From positions 1-36,915 of the forward strand of contig JBGPIK010000014.1 in assembly GCA_041484845.1 (NCBI GenBank): a DNA stretch of 36,915 nucleotides, written 5' to 3'. The DNA comes from JBGPIK01 sp041484845. GTDB taxonomy: Bacteria; Desulfobacterota; Binatia; UBA9968. Positions 17,263 to 24,794 of the stretch are shown here, piece after piece. Position 1 is the stretch's first letter, and each line of letters begins with the position of its first letter. The notes beneath the pieces were generated by a model. It worked only from the letters and a program-made list of their open reading frames with translations, made no database searches and was not told the DNA's origin. The position numbers and the translations under genes are program-made.

Positions 17263-20200
17263 GTGAATTCGTTTGAGATTGTCAAAAGAAAGGCCAGATC
17301 TATACATTCCGAGTGCTTGGGCATATCCGGAACTGATTACGACGGACTATCACTAAATGATGCTGCAGCACGATCGCAAAAGTATAAGCTTTATCCTAGA
17401 CCGGAAGGAGACTCGCTCCTCCATGGCGCGAGGGCAGTTCTGGATCGCCGGTTTCGTATCATCTATTTTGTCGACAACGTTGAGCCAGAAGAGCGAGCGG
17501 TACTGATCGCGCATGAACTCGGACACCTGTACGTGCACGACACAGATGGTGCATACGTTTGCTCGCGTAGCGACATGAATGGGTCAGCTCCCGAGAGTGC
17601 GGCGCCAATTGGGCTTCAAAGAGTCGAGAATTACGGTGCCCGGGAACGGCGTGAGTTGCAGGCCAATGTGTTTTCCCGGGAGCTGCTCCTTCCACGAGAG
17701 TTAGCCCGGGAACTATACTTGACTCAAGGCTTGCGAGCATCGCAGATAGCGAGAAACCTCAAGTTGCCGATCGATTTGGTTCGTCAGCAACTTCTTGACA
17801 CACTTTTGATCCCAGCTTATCCAAACGAAGATACGCCGGATATAGAAGACATCGACCTTTCTCTGGATTCATCTCAGGAAGAATCGGCTCACGTTGAGCA
17901 CGGGCCGCTCCTTCTCGAAGCTGGTCCTGGAACCGGAAAAACAAGAACGCTCGTTTCCCGAATTGTGTGGCTGATCAAAAATGGCGCCGACCCCGCTTCG
18001 ATCCTAGCGCTGACGTATTCTAATAAGGTGGCTCAGGAACTCGCGGAGCGAGTGGTTCTATTTACGCACCAGGATGCCGCCAACATTTGGACCGGCACCT
18101 TTCATGCGTTTGGTCTTGAATTACTTAAGCAAAATCATCAGCACTTTGGATTGTCGCCTGACATTCGATTGCTCGACGGAAGCGATGCCGTGGAGATCTT
18201 GGAGGAGCTACTACCTACCCTTCCGCTCAATCACTACCGAAACCTTCAGGACCCGACGGTGCATCTGAAAGACATGCTTGGCGCGATTTCCAGAGCCAAA
18301 GATGAGATGGTCGGCCCTAAGAAATACAAGGATCTCGCGGCTGCGATGCTCGCGTCCGCGGTGGACGAAAAGAGTCAGGAGGCGGCTGAAAAAGCGATGG
18401 AAGTTGCTCGTGTGTATGAGGCTTACGAAAAGACGCTTAGCGAACACAAGCTTGTAGATTTTGGTGATCTTGTAATGAAGGCTACGCTGCTGCTCGAGAG
18501 CAACGCGGACGTTCGGTCAGCCACTCGGTTGCGCCACCGCCACGTTCTCGTCGACGAGTATCAAGACGTTAATCGAGCGAGTGCCCGTATGCTTATGGCA
18601 CTCGCCGCGGACGGGGAACGTCTTTGGGTTGTCGGCGATGCACGGCAATCGATCTATCGGTTTCGCGGAGCTTCTTCGCTCAACATGAACGAGTTCGGCA
18701 ATGATTTCAAAGGTGCAATCCGCAAGGCCCTGCAAATGAATTACCGCTCCGGTAGAGAGATCACTGGCCTCTTATCAACCTTTGCCCAGTCTATGAAAGC
18801 TTCCCAGAATGCCACTCCTCTCAAGCTAGAACCTAAGCGGGGAAACCTAGGACATGGTCCGCAAATTCTAGTCGCTCCTGACTTTCAGACCGAGGCTTCG
18901 CTTCTTGCAGCAAAGATCCGCGAGCTCGAAAGAAATGGTGTTGGCTTGAGGGAACAAGCCGTGCTTTGCAGAACCAACTCAAGGCTTGCTGAACTCGCGG
19001 AAGAGCTGGAGCTGCGAGAAATTCCAGTGCTACATCTAGGTAGCCTTTTCGAGCGAAATGAGGTTCGAGACATGATGTCAGTCTTGTCTTTCGCAGTAGA
19101 TCCCCAAGGAAGCAGTTTGACGCGTGTCGCTTGTTTTCCCTCTTACAAAATTCCACTGGAAGACGTCGTGACCGTATTTCGTGCAAGAGCACAAGCGGAT
19201 GTAGAGGCGTTGGCTTTCATTCCGCATGCCGTTAATGAACTGACGTTGTCAGCCCGAGGCAAGGCCGGTCTACTTGCATTAGACCGAGATTTAAAAGGGG
19301 TAAAAAAAGAGTCCTTCCCCTGGGCCGTCCTAAGTGACTATTTGCTCGAACGCAGTGATTACCTCGCGCCGGTCATAACCAGTAGGCGAGTTTCTGATCA
19401 GATGAAATGCATAGCTCTCTGGCAATTCATGAACTTCATCAGGGAACAGCCGGTAGCTGGACGGGGGCTACCGATTCGCCGGGTTCTTGAGCGTGCGCTA
19501 AGATTGGTTCTTCTCGGGGACGAACGCGATCTGCGACAGATACCTGCTTCGGCCATTCATATCGATGCTGTCCGAATGCTCACTATTCACGGAAGTAAGG
19601 GACTTGAGTTCGAAGCCGTGCACTTGCCTACCCTTTCTGTAAGTTACTTTCCTCTCTCATTCCGAGGAGCGCGATGCCCACCGCCAGATGGCCTAATCGC
19701 GGATCGTAAGCATCCGCGTGGTCAGGACCAAGTTCGAGCAGCACACGAATCGGAGGAGGAGTGTCTGTTCTTCGTCGCAGCCTCTCGCGCACGATCACAC
19801 TTAACTCTCTACCGTCCTGAAAAAAGGAACTACACCAATTCACGCCGCACTAACCCGTCACCGTTTGTCGCGACGATCTCATCTGCCCTTTTGTCCATAG
19901 CGAATCCTGAACTCCTGCCGAGAAAAACGCCTGTCGAGGACAGCACGTTCGTACCACTCCGCCTTCCTGGTACTCCAGCTTTTGACGCGAGCAGGCTTCG
20001 GTATTTTGACGATTGCCCACGCCGGTCTTTCTATACCCACTTCATGAATGTCAGTGGAAGGCTACGGGATGCCGCATTTCTGCAAGCACATAAGTGCGTG
20101 TATGAAGTGATCGATTGGATTAAAGCGGAGCAGAGCAAGGCGCTACCGTCTATGCCTAATGTATTGGCCCAGCTTGATGCAGTGTGGGCTCGATTAGGTC

Positions 20201-20700
20201 CGGTTGACCATGCATATGAGTCCGAGTATCGACAACTCGCTCAAGAACTTCTGCGGAACTTTCGAGCGCTGTCCACGGGCGTCACAGTAATTCTTGCTGA
20301 AGGCATCAAACTCCAGTTTCAGGATATGGTGGTCAGTGTCACTCCGGATCAAGTCGTCCGTTTCCCAAACGGCAGCTTTCTCATGCGACGTATCAGAACA
20401 GGGAAGCCTAAGTCGAACGAGGAGGATGATTCGCTTTACGCTTTGTATCACCTTGCCGCACGCGCACACTATGGCGGTGCTCCGATTCAGATCGAGACTA
20501 TTCACCTCACGACAAAGACGGTAACAAGGATCACGATAGAGGAGAAGAAATTGAACGCTGGACGGAAGGCAACCGGTGACGCCTTGGCCTCTATCCGCAA
20601 AGGGCATTTCCCGCCCAAGCCCGATCCTTTCATCTGCCCCCGCTGCCCCCATTTTGTGTATTGTCCCTCTGTGCCGGAGGGCACCCTTGACCTCTCATAA
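17263..20700 (+). CDS. ImmA/IrrE metallopeptidase fused to UvrD helicase and degenerate AddB/Cas4-like domain
   Basis: A 1145-aa three-part protein. Residues 1-180 are an ImmA/IrrE-type zinc peptidase: HELGH (84-88) with the third ligand Glu 131 in RRELQANVFSRELLLP. Residues about 205-880 are a UvrD/PcrA-type superfamily 1 helicase: Walker A GPGTGKT (221-227), DEYQD (431-435), GDARQSIYRFRG (458-469), NYRS (493-496) and a late IHGSKGLEFE motif. The C-terminal part resembles the AddB/Cas4 PD-(D/E)xK fold with an iron-sulphur cysteine set: Cys 918, 1125, 1128 and 1133. Where active nucleases have D-x-K before TGK, this protein has Arg 1043 and Arg 1045, so the nuclease is probably dead. The start is GTG, 21 nt after the preceding gene. 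Inferred role: a sensor that detects abnormal DNA by its helicase and responds by proteolysis of the neighbouring regulator. Confidence 0.88.
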   Translation: MNSFEIVKRKARSIHSECLGISGTDYDGLSLNDAAARSQKYKLYPRPEGDSLLHGARAVLDRRFRIIYFVDNVEPEERAVLIAHELGHLYVHDTDGAYVCSRSDMNGSAPESAAPIGLQRVENYGARERRELQANVFSRELLLPRELARELYLTQGLRASQIARNLKLPIDLVRQQLLDTLLIPAYPNEDTPDIEDIDLSLDSSQEESAHVEHGPLLLEAGPGTGKTRTLVSRIVWLIKNGADPASILALTYSNKVAQELAERVVLFTHQDAANIWTGTFHAFGLELLKQNHQHFGLSPDIRLLDGSDAVEILEELLPTLPLNHYRNLQDPTVHLKDMLGAISRAKDEMVGPKKYKDLAAAMLASAVDEKSQEAAEKAMEVARVYEAYEKTLSEHKLVDFGDLVMKATLLLESNADVRSATRLRHRHVLVDEYQDVNRASARMLMALAADGERLWVVGDARQSIYRFRGASSLNMNEFGNDFKGAIRKALQMNYRSGREITGLLSTFAQSMKASQNATPLKLEPKRGNLGHGPQILVAPDFQTEASLLAAKIRELERNGVGLREQAVLCRTNSRLAELAEELELREIPVLHLGSLFERNEVRDMMSVLSFAVDPQGSSLTRVACFPSYKIPLEDVVTVFRARAQADVEALAFIPHAVNELTLSARGKAGLLALDRDLKGVKKESFPWAVLSDYLLERSDYLAPVITSRRVSDQMKCIALWQFMNFIREQPVAGRGLPIRRVLERALRLVLLGDERDLRQIPASAIHIDAVRMLTIHGSKGLEFEAVHLPTLSVSYFPLSFRGARCPPPDGLIADRKHPRGQDQVRAAHESEEECLFFVAASRARSHLTLYRPEKRNYTNSRRTNPSPFVATISSALLSIANPELLPRKTPVEDSTFVPLRLPGTPAFDASRLRYFDDCPRRSFYTHFMNVSGRLRDAAFLQAHKCVYEVIDWIKAEQSKALPSMPNVLAQLDAVWARLGPVDHAYESEYRQLAQELLRNFRALSTGVTVILAEGIKLQFQDMVVSVTPDQVVRFPNGSFLMRRIRTGKPKSNEEDDSLYALYHLAARAHYGGAPIQIETIHLTTKTVTRITIEEKKLNAGRKATGDALASIRKGHFPPKPDPFICPRCPHFVYCPSVPEGTLDLS

Positions 20701-20721
20701 CCACAGGTTCTAACCCGATTT

Positions 20722-20747
20722 CCGGTTTATCCGCACGGTAACGATTA
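20722..20747 (+). promoter_or_regulatory. Candidate alternative-sigma promoter of the ubiquitin-like operon
   Basis: ATTTCCGGTTT (CCGGTT at 20722-20727) is separated by 12 nt from AACGATTA (20740-20747). Both boxes and the spacing match the motif before the sigma-like gene, while the spacer itself is different, as expected for a promoter and not a duplicated segment. A short hairpin (GGCGA at 20761, TCGCC at 20772) lies between the motif and the strong Shine-Dalgarno AAGGAGG (20791-20797). Confidence 0.62.
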
Positions 20748-20802
20748 GTGTGGTGAGACCGGCGAATTTGGTCGCCGTTCGGAACAACTCAAGGAGGGTG
20801 TT

Positions 20803-21309
20803 ATGACCAAGGTGAATGTTTTTGTTCAGGGAGAGGGAATTTCAGACGTGCTCCGCATTGAGCTCGACCCTGGAACCACGGTGGGCGGGCTCAAGAAGGA
20901 ATGCGAAGCGATTCGGAAGATTCCACTCAACGGCGAAGTCGCAGTCTTTACTGAAGATGCAGATGCACCTCTCGGCGATGATATCGCCATCAGTACATTG
21001 GATGTTCGGCACGGCATCCGCTTGCACGTGCACCGTTGCCGCCACGTGGAGGTAAAGGTTTCCTTCGCCGGACGCGCAGCAGAACGTTCCTTTACACCGG
21101 CAGCGACCATCGGCCGCGTCAAACTTTGGGCAGCCCAAGAGTTTGGATTATCCAAAGAGGACGCCGCCGAACACGTGTTACAGATTTCTGGTTCGACTGT
21201 GCAACCGGATCCCGACACGCATGTAGGATCTCTTGTTTCCTGTCCTACCTGCGGGATTGCGTTCGACCTCGTCCCGAGCCAGCGCATCAACGGCAGTTGG
21301 ATGAGGTAA
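20803..21309 (+). CDS. bilA: Ubiquitin-like protein with two beta-grasp domains (BilA-like)
   Basis: A 168-aa protein that reads as two ubiquitin-fold domains in tandem (about 3-79 and 80-160). Each has alternating hydrophobic strands and a helix after a T-V-G-x-L or T-I-G-R-V turn, as in ISG15 and Bil BilA proteins. The C-terminus is QRINGSWMR. The Gly 164 after an R-x-x pattern is the likely conjugation point once the four-residue SWMR tail is removed, probably by the JAMM peptidase of the operon. Cys 147 and Cys 150 form a CPTC pair near the end of domain 2, which is not part of a classical ubiquitin fold. The start is ATG with an ideal AAGGAGG five bases upstream, so high expression is plausible. 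It is the first gene of a Ubl-E2-JAMM-E1 operon. Known from the Bil family: the protein is attached to phage tail or central fibre proteins. That target here is inference. Confidence 0.82.
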   Translation: MTKVNVFVQGEGISDVLRIELDPGTTVGGLKKECEAIRKIPLNGEVAVFTEDADAPLGDDIAISTLDVRHGIRLHVHRCRHVEVKVSFAGRAAERSFTPAATIGRVKLWAAQEFGLSKEDAAEHVLQISGSTVQPDPDTHVGSLVSCPTCGIAFDLVPSQRINGSWMR

Positions 21310-21314
21310 TAAGC

Positions 21315-21767
21315 GTGACGCCCGATGAGAAAACCTTCCGGGCTCACATCGAGTCTGGAAGGTTCCTCGCTGGCGAGATACGTGGCCGCTGGCGACTGCT
21401 TCTGATTGCATGGCCTATTGCGTTAATCGGTGTCACCGCACGTGACGGCAGGGAATTCGTCCTTCGCTTCGAGTGCTCAAATTACCCTAAATCACCACCA
21501 ACCGCTCGCCCGTGGGATGTCACGAATAACGCCCCGTTACCATTCGTTAATTGGCCCCGAGGCAGCGGCCGGGTCGAGAGTGTTTTCCGCACGTCCTGGA
21601 AGGACGGTAGTGCGCTCTACTTACCATGTGATCGAATTTCAATCGAAGGCCACGATAACTGGCGGAACGAACACCCTTCCAAAATCTGGAATCCAGAAAA
21701 GGGCATCGTACATTACCTGGAGATTGTATATGACATCTTGCAATCCCGCGACTATGTCGCAGCTTGA
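21315..21767 (+). CDS. bilB: E2-like ubiquitin-conjugating enzyme (BilB-like)
   Basis: A 150-aa protein starting at GTG 21315, five bases after the previous stop, with GAGG about eight bases upstream. It shows the E2 signature in order: a hydrophobic strand VLRFEC, the YPKSPP turn (57-62; E2 enzymes have YPxxPP), a P-x-x-NWP segment, and the likely catalytic Cys 105 in LYLPCDR. After it come GHDNW and a C-terminal helix, as in prokaryotic E2 families. E2 enzymes receive the ubiquitin-like protein from E1 as a thioester on the cysteine and pass it to the substrate. No E3 gene is present, as is usual for Bil operons. An in-frame upstream extension into the previous gene exists but has no ribosome-binding site and would read through bilA in another frame, so I rejected it. 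The 3-prime end overlaps the JAMM gene. Confidence 0.83.
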   Translation: MTPDEKTFRAHIESGRFLAGEIRGRWRLLLIAWPIALIGVTARDGREFVLRFECSNYPKSPPTARPWDVTNNAPLPFVNWPRGSGRVESVFRTSWKDGSALYLPCDRISIEGHDNWRNEHPSKIWNPEKGIVHYLEIVYDILQSRDYVAA

Positions 21768-22251
21768 ACTTCATTGCCCCCGTGATCTTTGGACCGAATT
21801 GCTGGTTGCATTGCGCCAGCGAGGCAACACTGAACGTGAGAGTGGCGCTTTTCTGCTTGGCTCTGAACAGAACGGGATCAAGGTCATTAAGCGTTTCGTG
21901 CTCTATGATGATCTTGATCCAGAAAGTTTGGCTTCAGGCTACGTGCACATCCGGGGACGTCACTTCGCCGAGCTGTGGCGCATTTGCGCTGAGGCGGGTC
22001 TTGTGGTCGTCGCGGATGTGCATACGCACCCTTTCGGTGCATGTCAGAGCCTCTCGGATCGCGAGAATCCAATGATCGCTGTTCCTGGGCATCTTGCGAT
22101 CATTATTCCGAACTATGCCCAGGGCCGCGTACAGTTTAAGAGCATCGGTCTTTATCATTATCGCGGACAGCATCAGTGGGATTCCTTCAGCGGTAGGCAG
22201 GTATCAAAAGTTCTAAAGGTTACTAAAAAGCGCAGTTTAGCAAATCTGTGA
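21730..22251 (+). CDS. bilC: JAB/JAMM metallopeptidase, deubiquitinase-like (BilC-like)
   Basis: A 173-aa JAMM protein. The active-site set is visible: Glu 37 in ESGAFLLG, His 98 and His 100 in HTHP, then Ser 107 and Asp 110 in QSLSDRENPM. The spacing from the second histidine to the aspartate is one residue shorter than in the textbook HxH-x7-S-x2-D motif. The rest (GHLAIIIPNYAQG) is typical of prokaryotic JAB proteins in ubiquitin-like operons. I chose ATG 21730 because GGAGA lies six bases upstream; ATG 21754 is a second option with no Shine-Dalgarno. Either way the gene overlaps the end of the E2 gene. Role: zinc-dependent removal of the C-terminal tail of the ubiquitin-like precursor and possibly cleavage of conjugates. 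Confidence 0.83.
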   Translation: MTSCNPATMSQLELHCPRDLWTELLVALRQRGNTERESGAFLLGSEQNGIKVIKRFVLYDDLDPESLASGYVHIRGRHFAELWRICAEAGLVVVADVHTHPFGACQSLSDRENPMIAVPGHLAIIIPNYAQGRVQFKSIGLYHYRGQHQWDSFSGRQVSKVLKVTKKRSLANL

Positions 22252-23621
22252 CTATAATCGACGCCGAAAGCCTGGACCGACTGATCAAGCTTGTGATGGA
22301 TACCGGGGAAGCCCGCACTTTCCAGGAAGCTCAGCAGATGTTTTCTGGGTATCGCATCGGAATCTGGGTCGGTCAGGGCATCACAAATTCCTCAACTCAT
22401 CAGGCAACGCTCTTTACTCTAGTCCAACTTGGGAAGCGAGTATTCCAAGGTGGGCTGCAAGTCGCTGGCACGGTAGACGTTGCGTCAGTCCTCCCTTTGA
22501 TGAAGCCAATGGTACGTTCCGAACTGGAGTCTCAGGGCGTATCGATTGTGGACGATCTCTCCACCGAGTTACCAGTTATTGCGGTTGGTGGTCGCCCACC
22601 AACCCACACCAGTGAGGCTTTCAGCATAAGGACTACGTTTGACGGATGGTGTGCGGGACTCGTGCCTGCATCTGAAAATTCCTTGCCAGAGAGCGCGGAA
22701 TTTGTGCTGTCTGGAATTGCTGCGGCAGCTCTCGCTATAAACGAAGCGTTCCTCTACCTTCGTCGCGACACACCCGAGGCGGGGCAGCGGCGCGTCGGTC
22801 TTTCGTTGTGGCGCCCGGAGTCCGAATTCGATTGGGAGCGACCGGAATCAAACGGCCCCCCTTTGAAGTTCCTGCCGTCGAGTGTTTGGATTATTGGCCT
22901 GGGACATCTTGGGCAGGCGTTCCTATGGACACTCGGGTTGCTTCCGTACGCCAAGCCCTTTGATGTGGAGCTAGTGTTGCAGGATTTTGATGCAATCACC
23001 CCGTCTAGTGAAAGTACTTCAATCCTCTCAAGCCAATCCATGGTGGGAATGAAAAAGACACGTGCAATGGCGAATTGGTTGGAAGAACGTGGCTTTCGCA
23101 CAAAGCTGATCGAGCGCCCCTTTGACGGGTCATTCAAAAGACTAGCCGAAGAACCAACAGTGGCTTTTTGCGGCATCGATAATGCTTTGGGTCGTCTAGC
23201 GTTGGAAGATATTGGATTCGATTACATCATCGAGGCCGGTCTAGGGCGTGGTGCAAAGGACTTCCGTGCGGTTCGAATCCATACATTCCCAGGGAATCGC
23301 CGTGCCAAGGACATTTGGAATACACATACCGAAGCCGCGCCGGTGAGTTTAAATGCACCCGCCTACCAAGATCTTCTTACAAAAGGACTAGACGAGTGTG
23401 GTGTGACCCTCCTAGCTGGTAAAGCGGTGGGTGCTCCTTTTGTGGGGGTTTTCACTGCAAGTCTAGTGGCAGCGGAACTCCTGAGGCTATTAGATGGTGG
23501 GCAAACCTACACGTTATTTGATCTCGATCTGAAGATCCTTGCACATCGAAGCGTCATAGCCCGACGTAGGGAACTAGCCTCGTTCAATCCTGGCTTTACG
23601 TTTCCGATAGTGTCCATTTGA
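22248..23621 (+). CDS. bilD: E1-like ThiF-family activating enzyme (BilD-like)
   Basis: A 457-aa protein starting at a GTG that overlaps the JAMM stop codon (GTGA). The C-terminal half (about 210-457) is the active adenylation domain: Rossmann motif GLGHLGQ (217-223), acidic DFD (246-248), and CGIDN (308-312). The likely catalytic cysteine is Cys 384 in ECGVTLLAGKAVGAPFVG. The N-terminal half (about 30-205) lacks the nucleotide-binding glycine motif and probably is the inactive partner domain, as in other bacterial E1s of this class. E1 adenylates the C-terminal glycine of the ubiquitin-like protein, forms a thioester and hands it to E2. It is the last gene of the operon. The four proteins together are sufficient for activation, transfer and removal. 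Confidence 0.86.
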   Translation: MTIIDAESLDRLIKLVMDTGEARTFQEAQQMFSGYRIGIWVGQGITNSSTHQATLFTLVQLGKRVFQGGLQVAGTVDVASVLPLMKPMVRSELESQGVSIVDDLSTELPVIAVGGRPPTHTSEAFSIRTTFDGWCAGLVPASENSLPESAEFVLSGIAAAALAINEAFLYLRRDTPEAGQRRVGLSLWRPESEFDWERPESNGPPLKFLPSSVWIIGLGHLGQAFLWTLGLLPYAKPFDVELVLQDFDAITPSSESTSILSSQSMVGMKKTRAMANWLEERGFRTKLIERPFDGSFKRLAEEPTVAFCGIDNALGRLALEDIGFDYIIEAGLGRGAKDFRAVRIHTFPGNRRAKDIWNTHTEAAPVSLNAPAYQDLLTKGLDECGVTLLAGKAVGAPFVGVFTASLVAAELLRLLDGGQTYTLFDLDLKILAHRSVIARRRELASFNPGFTFPIVSI

Positions 23622-24045
23622 TTTCTTTGCCGTGGGTCGCTTTCATGTCGCTTCAACTTTGACTTGGCATTGGATTGGACCCGTCTCACGTCCAGCATCA
23701 AAAACGTTCCTTTCCAACGGTCATTTTGTCCCATTAAGCCTATCCAGTGATAAAGCGCATCGCGTAAAGTCTTGCGCATGCGACGCGCCATCATTTTTTG
23801 CGCTACTATTACTCTTCCCTGTGCCGTCCTTCACGCTCGGGTGATCAAGTGGGAAGGAAACCCTCTTTCGGTTTCCATCTCGACTGAGCGGCTTACCCCG
23901 ATAGAGTTCCCTGAAAACCTGCGATCAGTTTGTCTCAGCCGGTAGGATATCGGCGTAGAATCGGAAGAGAACAATCTCATCATTGCCAGCAAGTAGCACC
24001 TGGCCAGCGCTTGATTTCCACCAGCTTTGAATGTTAACTGGCGCC
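23622..24045. other. Gene-poor interval after the ubiquitin-like operon
   Basis: I see no credible gene in these 424 bases. The open frames present are short, lack ribosome-binding sites and have no domain character. One hairpin is listed separately. This is the probable right border of the defence island. Confidence 0.45.
23856..23876 (+). terminator. Hairpin downstream of the ubiquitin-like operon
   Basis: GGAAACC (23856-23862), a 7-nt loop and GGTTTCC (23870-23876) form a perfect 7-bp stem. No T-run follows, and the site is about 235 nt after the E1 stop, so intrinsic termination is uncertain. It could also protect the 3-prime end of the mRNA. Confidence 0.35.
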
Positions 24046-24384
24046 ATGAATTTATTTGACCTTACAATTACCCAACTCAAACGGGCTGCCGCGATTAAAG
24101 AACAAATCGAGAAGCTCAACAAAGAACTCCGCGCTATCCTCAGTGCGCCAGCTATATCGGGAGCTGCGCCAAAGAGAAACGGGGCCATGAGCGCTTCGGT
24201 GAAAAGGAAGATTGCGGCTACTCAAAAAGCAAGATGGGCGAACCTTCGACGAGCTAAATCAGCGGCGCTTTCAGTCAAACCCGCTGCCAAGGCCCGGAAG
24301 AAGACCATGAGCCCGGCAGACAGAGCGAAGTTGTCGGCCAAATTGAAGGCTTACTGGGCGGCGAAGAAAGCCGGCAAGAAGTAA
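24046..24384 (+). CDS. Small basic Lys/Ala-rich protein
   Basis: About 112 aa from ATG 24046 (an ATG at 24031 is also in frame). Residues 1-37 form a heptad-like helix (LTITQLKRAAAIKEQIEKLNKEL). The rest is very rich in Lys, Ala and Arg, with repeated KARWA-like helices (TQKARWANLRRAK, KLKAYWAAKKAGKK) and a SPADRAKLSAKL segment. This resembles histone-H1-like or NUMOD-type DNA-binding tails found in many bacteria. I infer nucleic-acid binding. There is only a weak Shine-Dalgarno. It lies alone between the defence island and a transposase remnant. Confidence 0.6.
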   Translation: MNLFDLTITQLKRAAAIKEQIEKLNKELRAILSAPAISGAAPKRNGAMSASVKRKIAATQKARWANLRRAKSAALSVKPAAKARKKTMSPADRAKLSAKLKAYWAAKKAGKK

Positions 24385-24397
24385 GCCTGGTCTTCTC

Positions 24398-24546
24398 AAT
24401 TCCCTGTAAGTCAACTTCGCTGCGAATCTCTTCGCGCACGTATCACTTCTCGGAAGACCTCTCCCAAATTTACAGCGATCTCATTCGGTAGCTGTATGTG
24501 GGTTTCTTCCGTTTTTTTGGCGACTTGAGTTTGGGTCTCACAACCG
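24398..24546. repeat. Imperfect repeat copy 1 (about 149 bp)
   Basis: This stretch matches 36513-36660 with scattered substitutions and one net single-base difference. Shared blocks include ATCTCTTCGCGCACG, ACAGCGATCTCATTCGGTA and TTGGCGACTTGAGT. On the minus strand this copy is open and includes a peptide with CETQTQVAKK and PNEIAV, which suggests that the repeat derives from a small coding or helix-turn-helix region. It lies just upstream of a decayed Y1 transposase. Confidence 0.75.
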
Positions 24547-24623
24547 GGGCGTCTTTTGCAAATTTGTCGGCGTCAGGCTTTCTCTCATTGACAATTCTTA
24601 CTTACCTCTTTTAGAGCAGCACC

Positions 24624-24794
24624 ATGGCGCGGCCTTCACGACTGTTGGCTCCCGGAGTTCTGTATCACATCATCGTGCGGGGCGATCAAAGGCGGAAGAC
24701 CTTTCGCGACGAGACCGGCTACCAAACGTATTTGGAAACCCTTGGCCGCTATCGCTCACGCTCTTCGATGGAAGGAAAGCTTTTTCACCGATAG
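24624..24794 (+). pseudogene. REP-associated (Y1/IS200-like) transposase remnant
   Basis: From ATG 24624 the frame reads MARPSRLLAPGVLYHIIVRG, then DQRRKTFRDETGYQTYLETLGRYRSR. This matches the conserved N-terminus of RAYT/TnpA-REP Y1 transposases (typically MARP...PGALYHVTSRGNR...IFRDD...FLELL). It stops after 56 codons at TAG 24792, before the HUH metal-binding motif and the catalytic tyrosine, which are both absent. Fragments such as YREIARRTRE downstream could be remains of the C-terminus. Intact relatives are about 150-300 aa. The element is therefore dead. Confidence 0.75.

Noticed and set aside
20826..21347. A 173-codon minus-strand frame over the ubiquitin-like gene
   Set aside because: It is antisense to a gene with a strong ribosome-binding site and a clear fold, and its composition is shadow-like.
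24046..24384. The Lys/Ala-rich small protein as part of the ubiquitin-like operon
   Set aside because: It is about 425 bases downstream with a hairpin between and has no sigma-type motif, so I treat it as independent.
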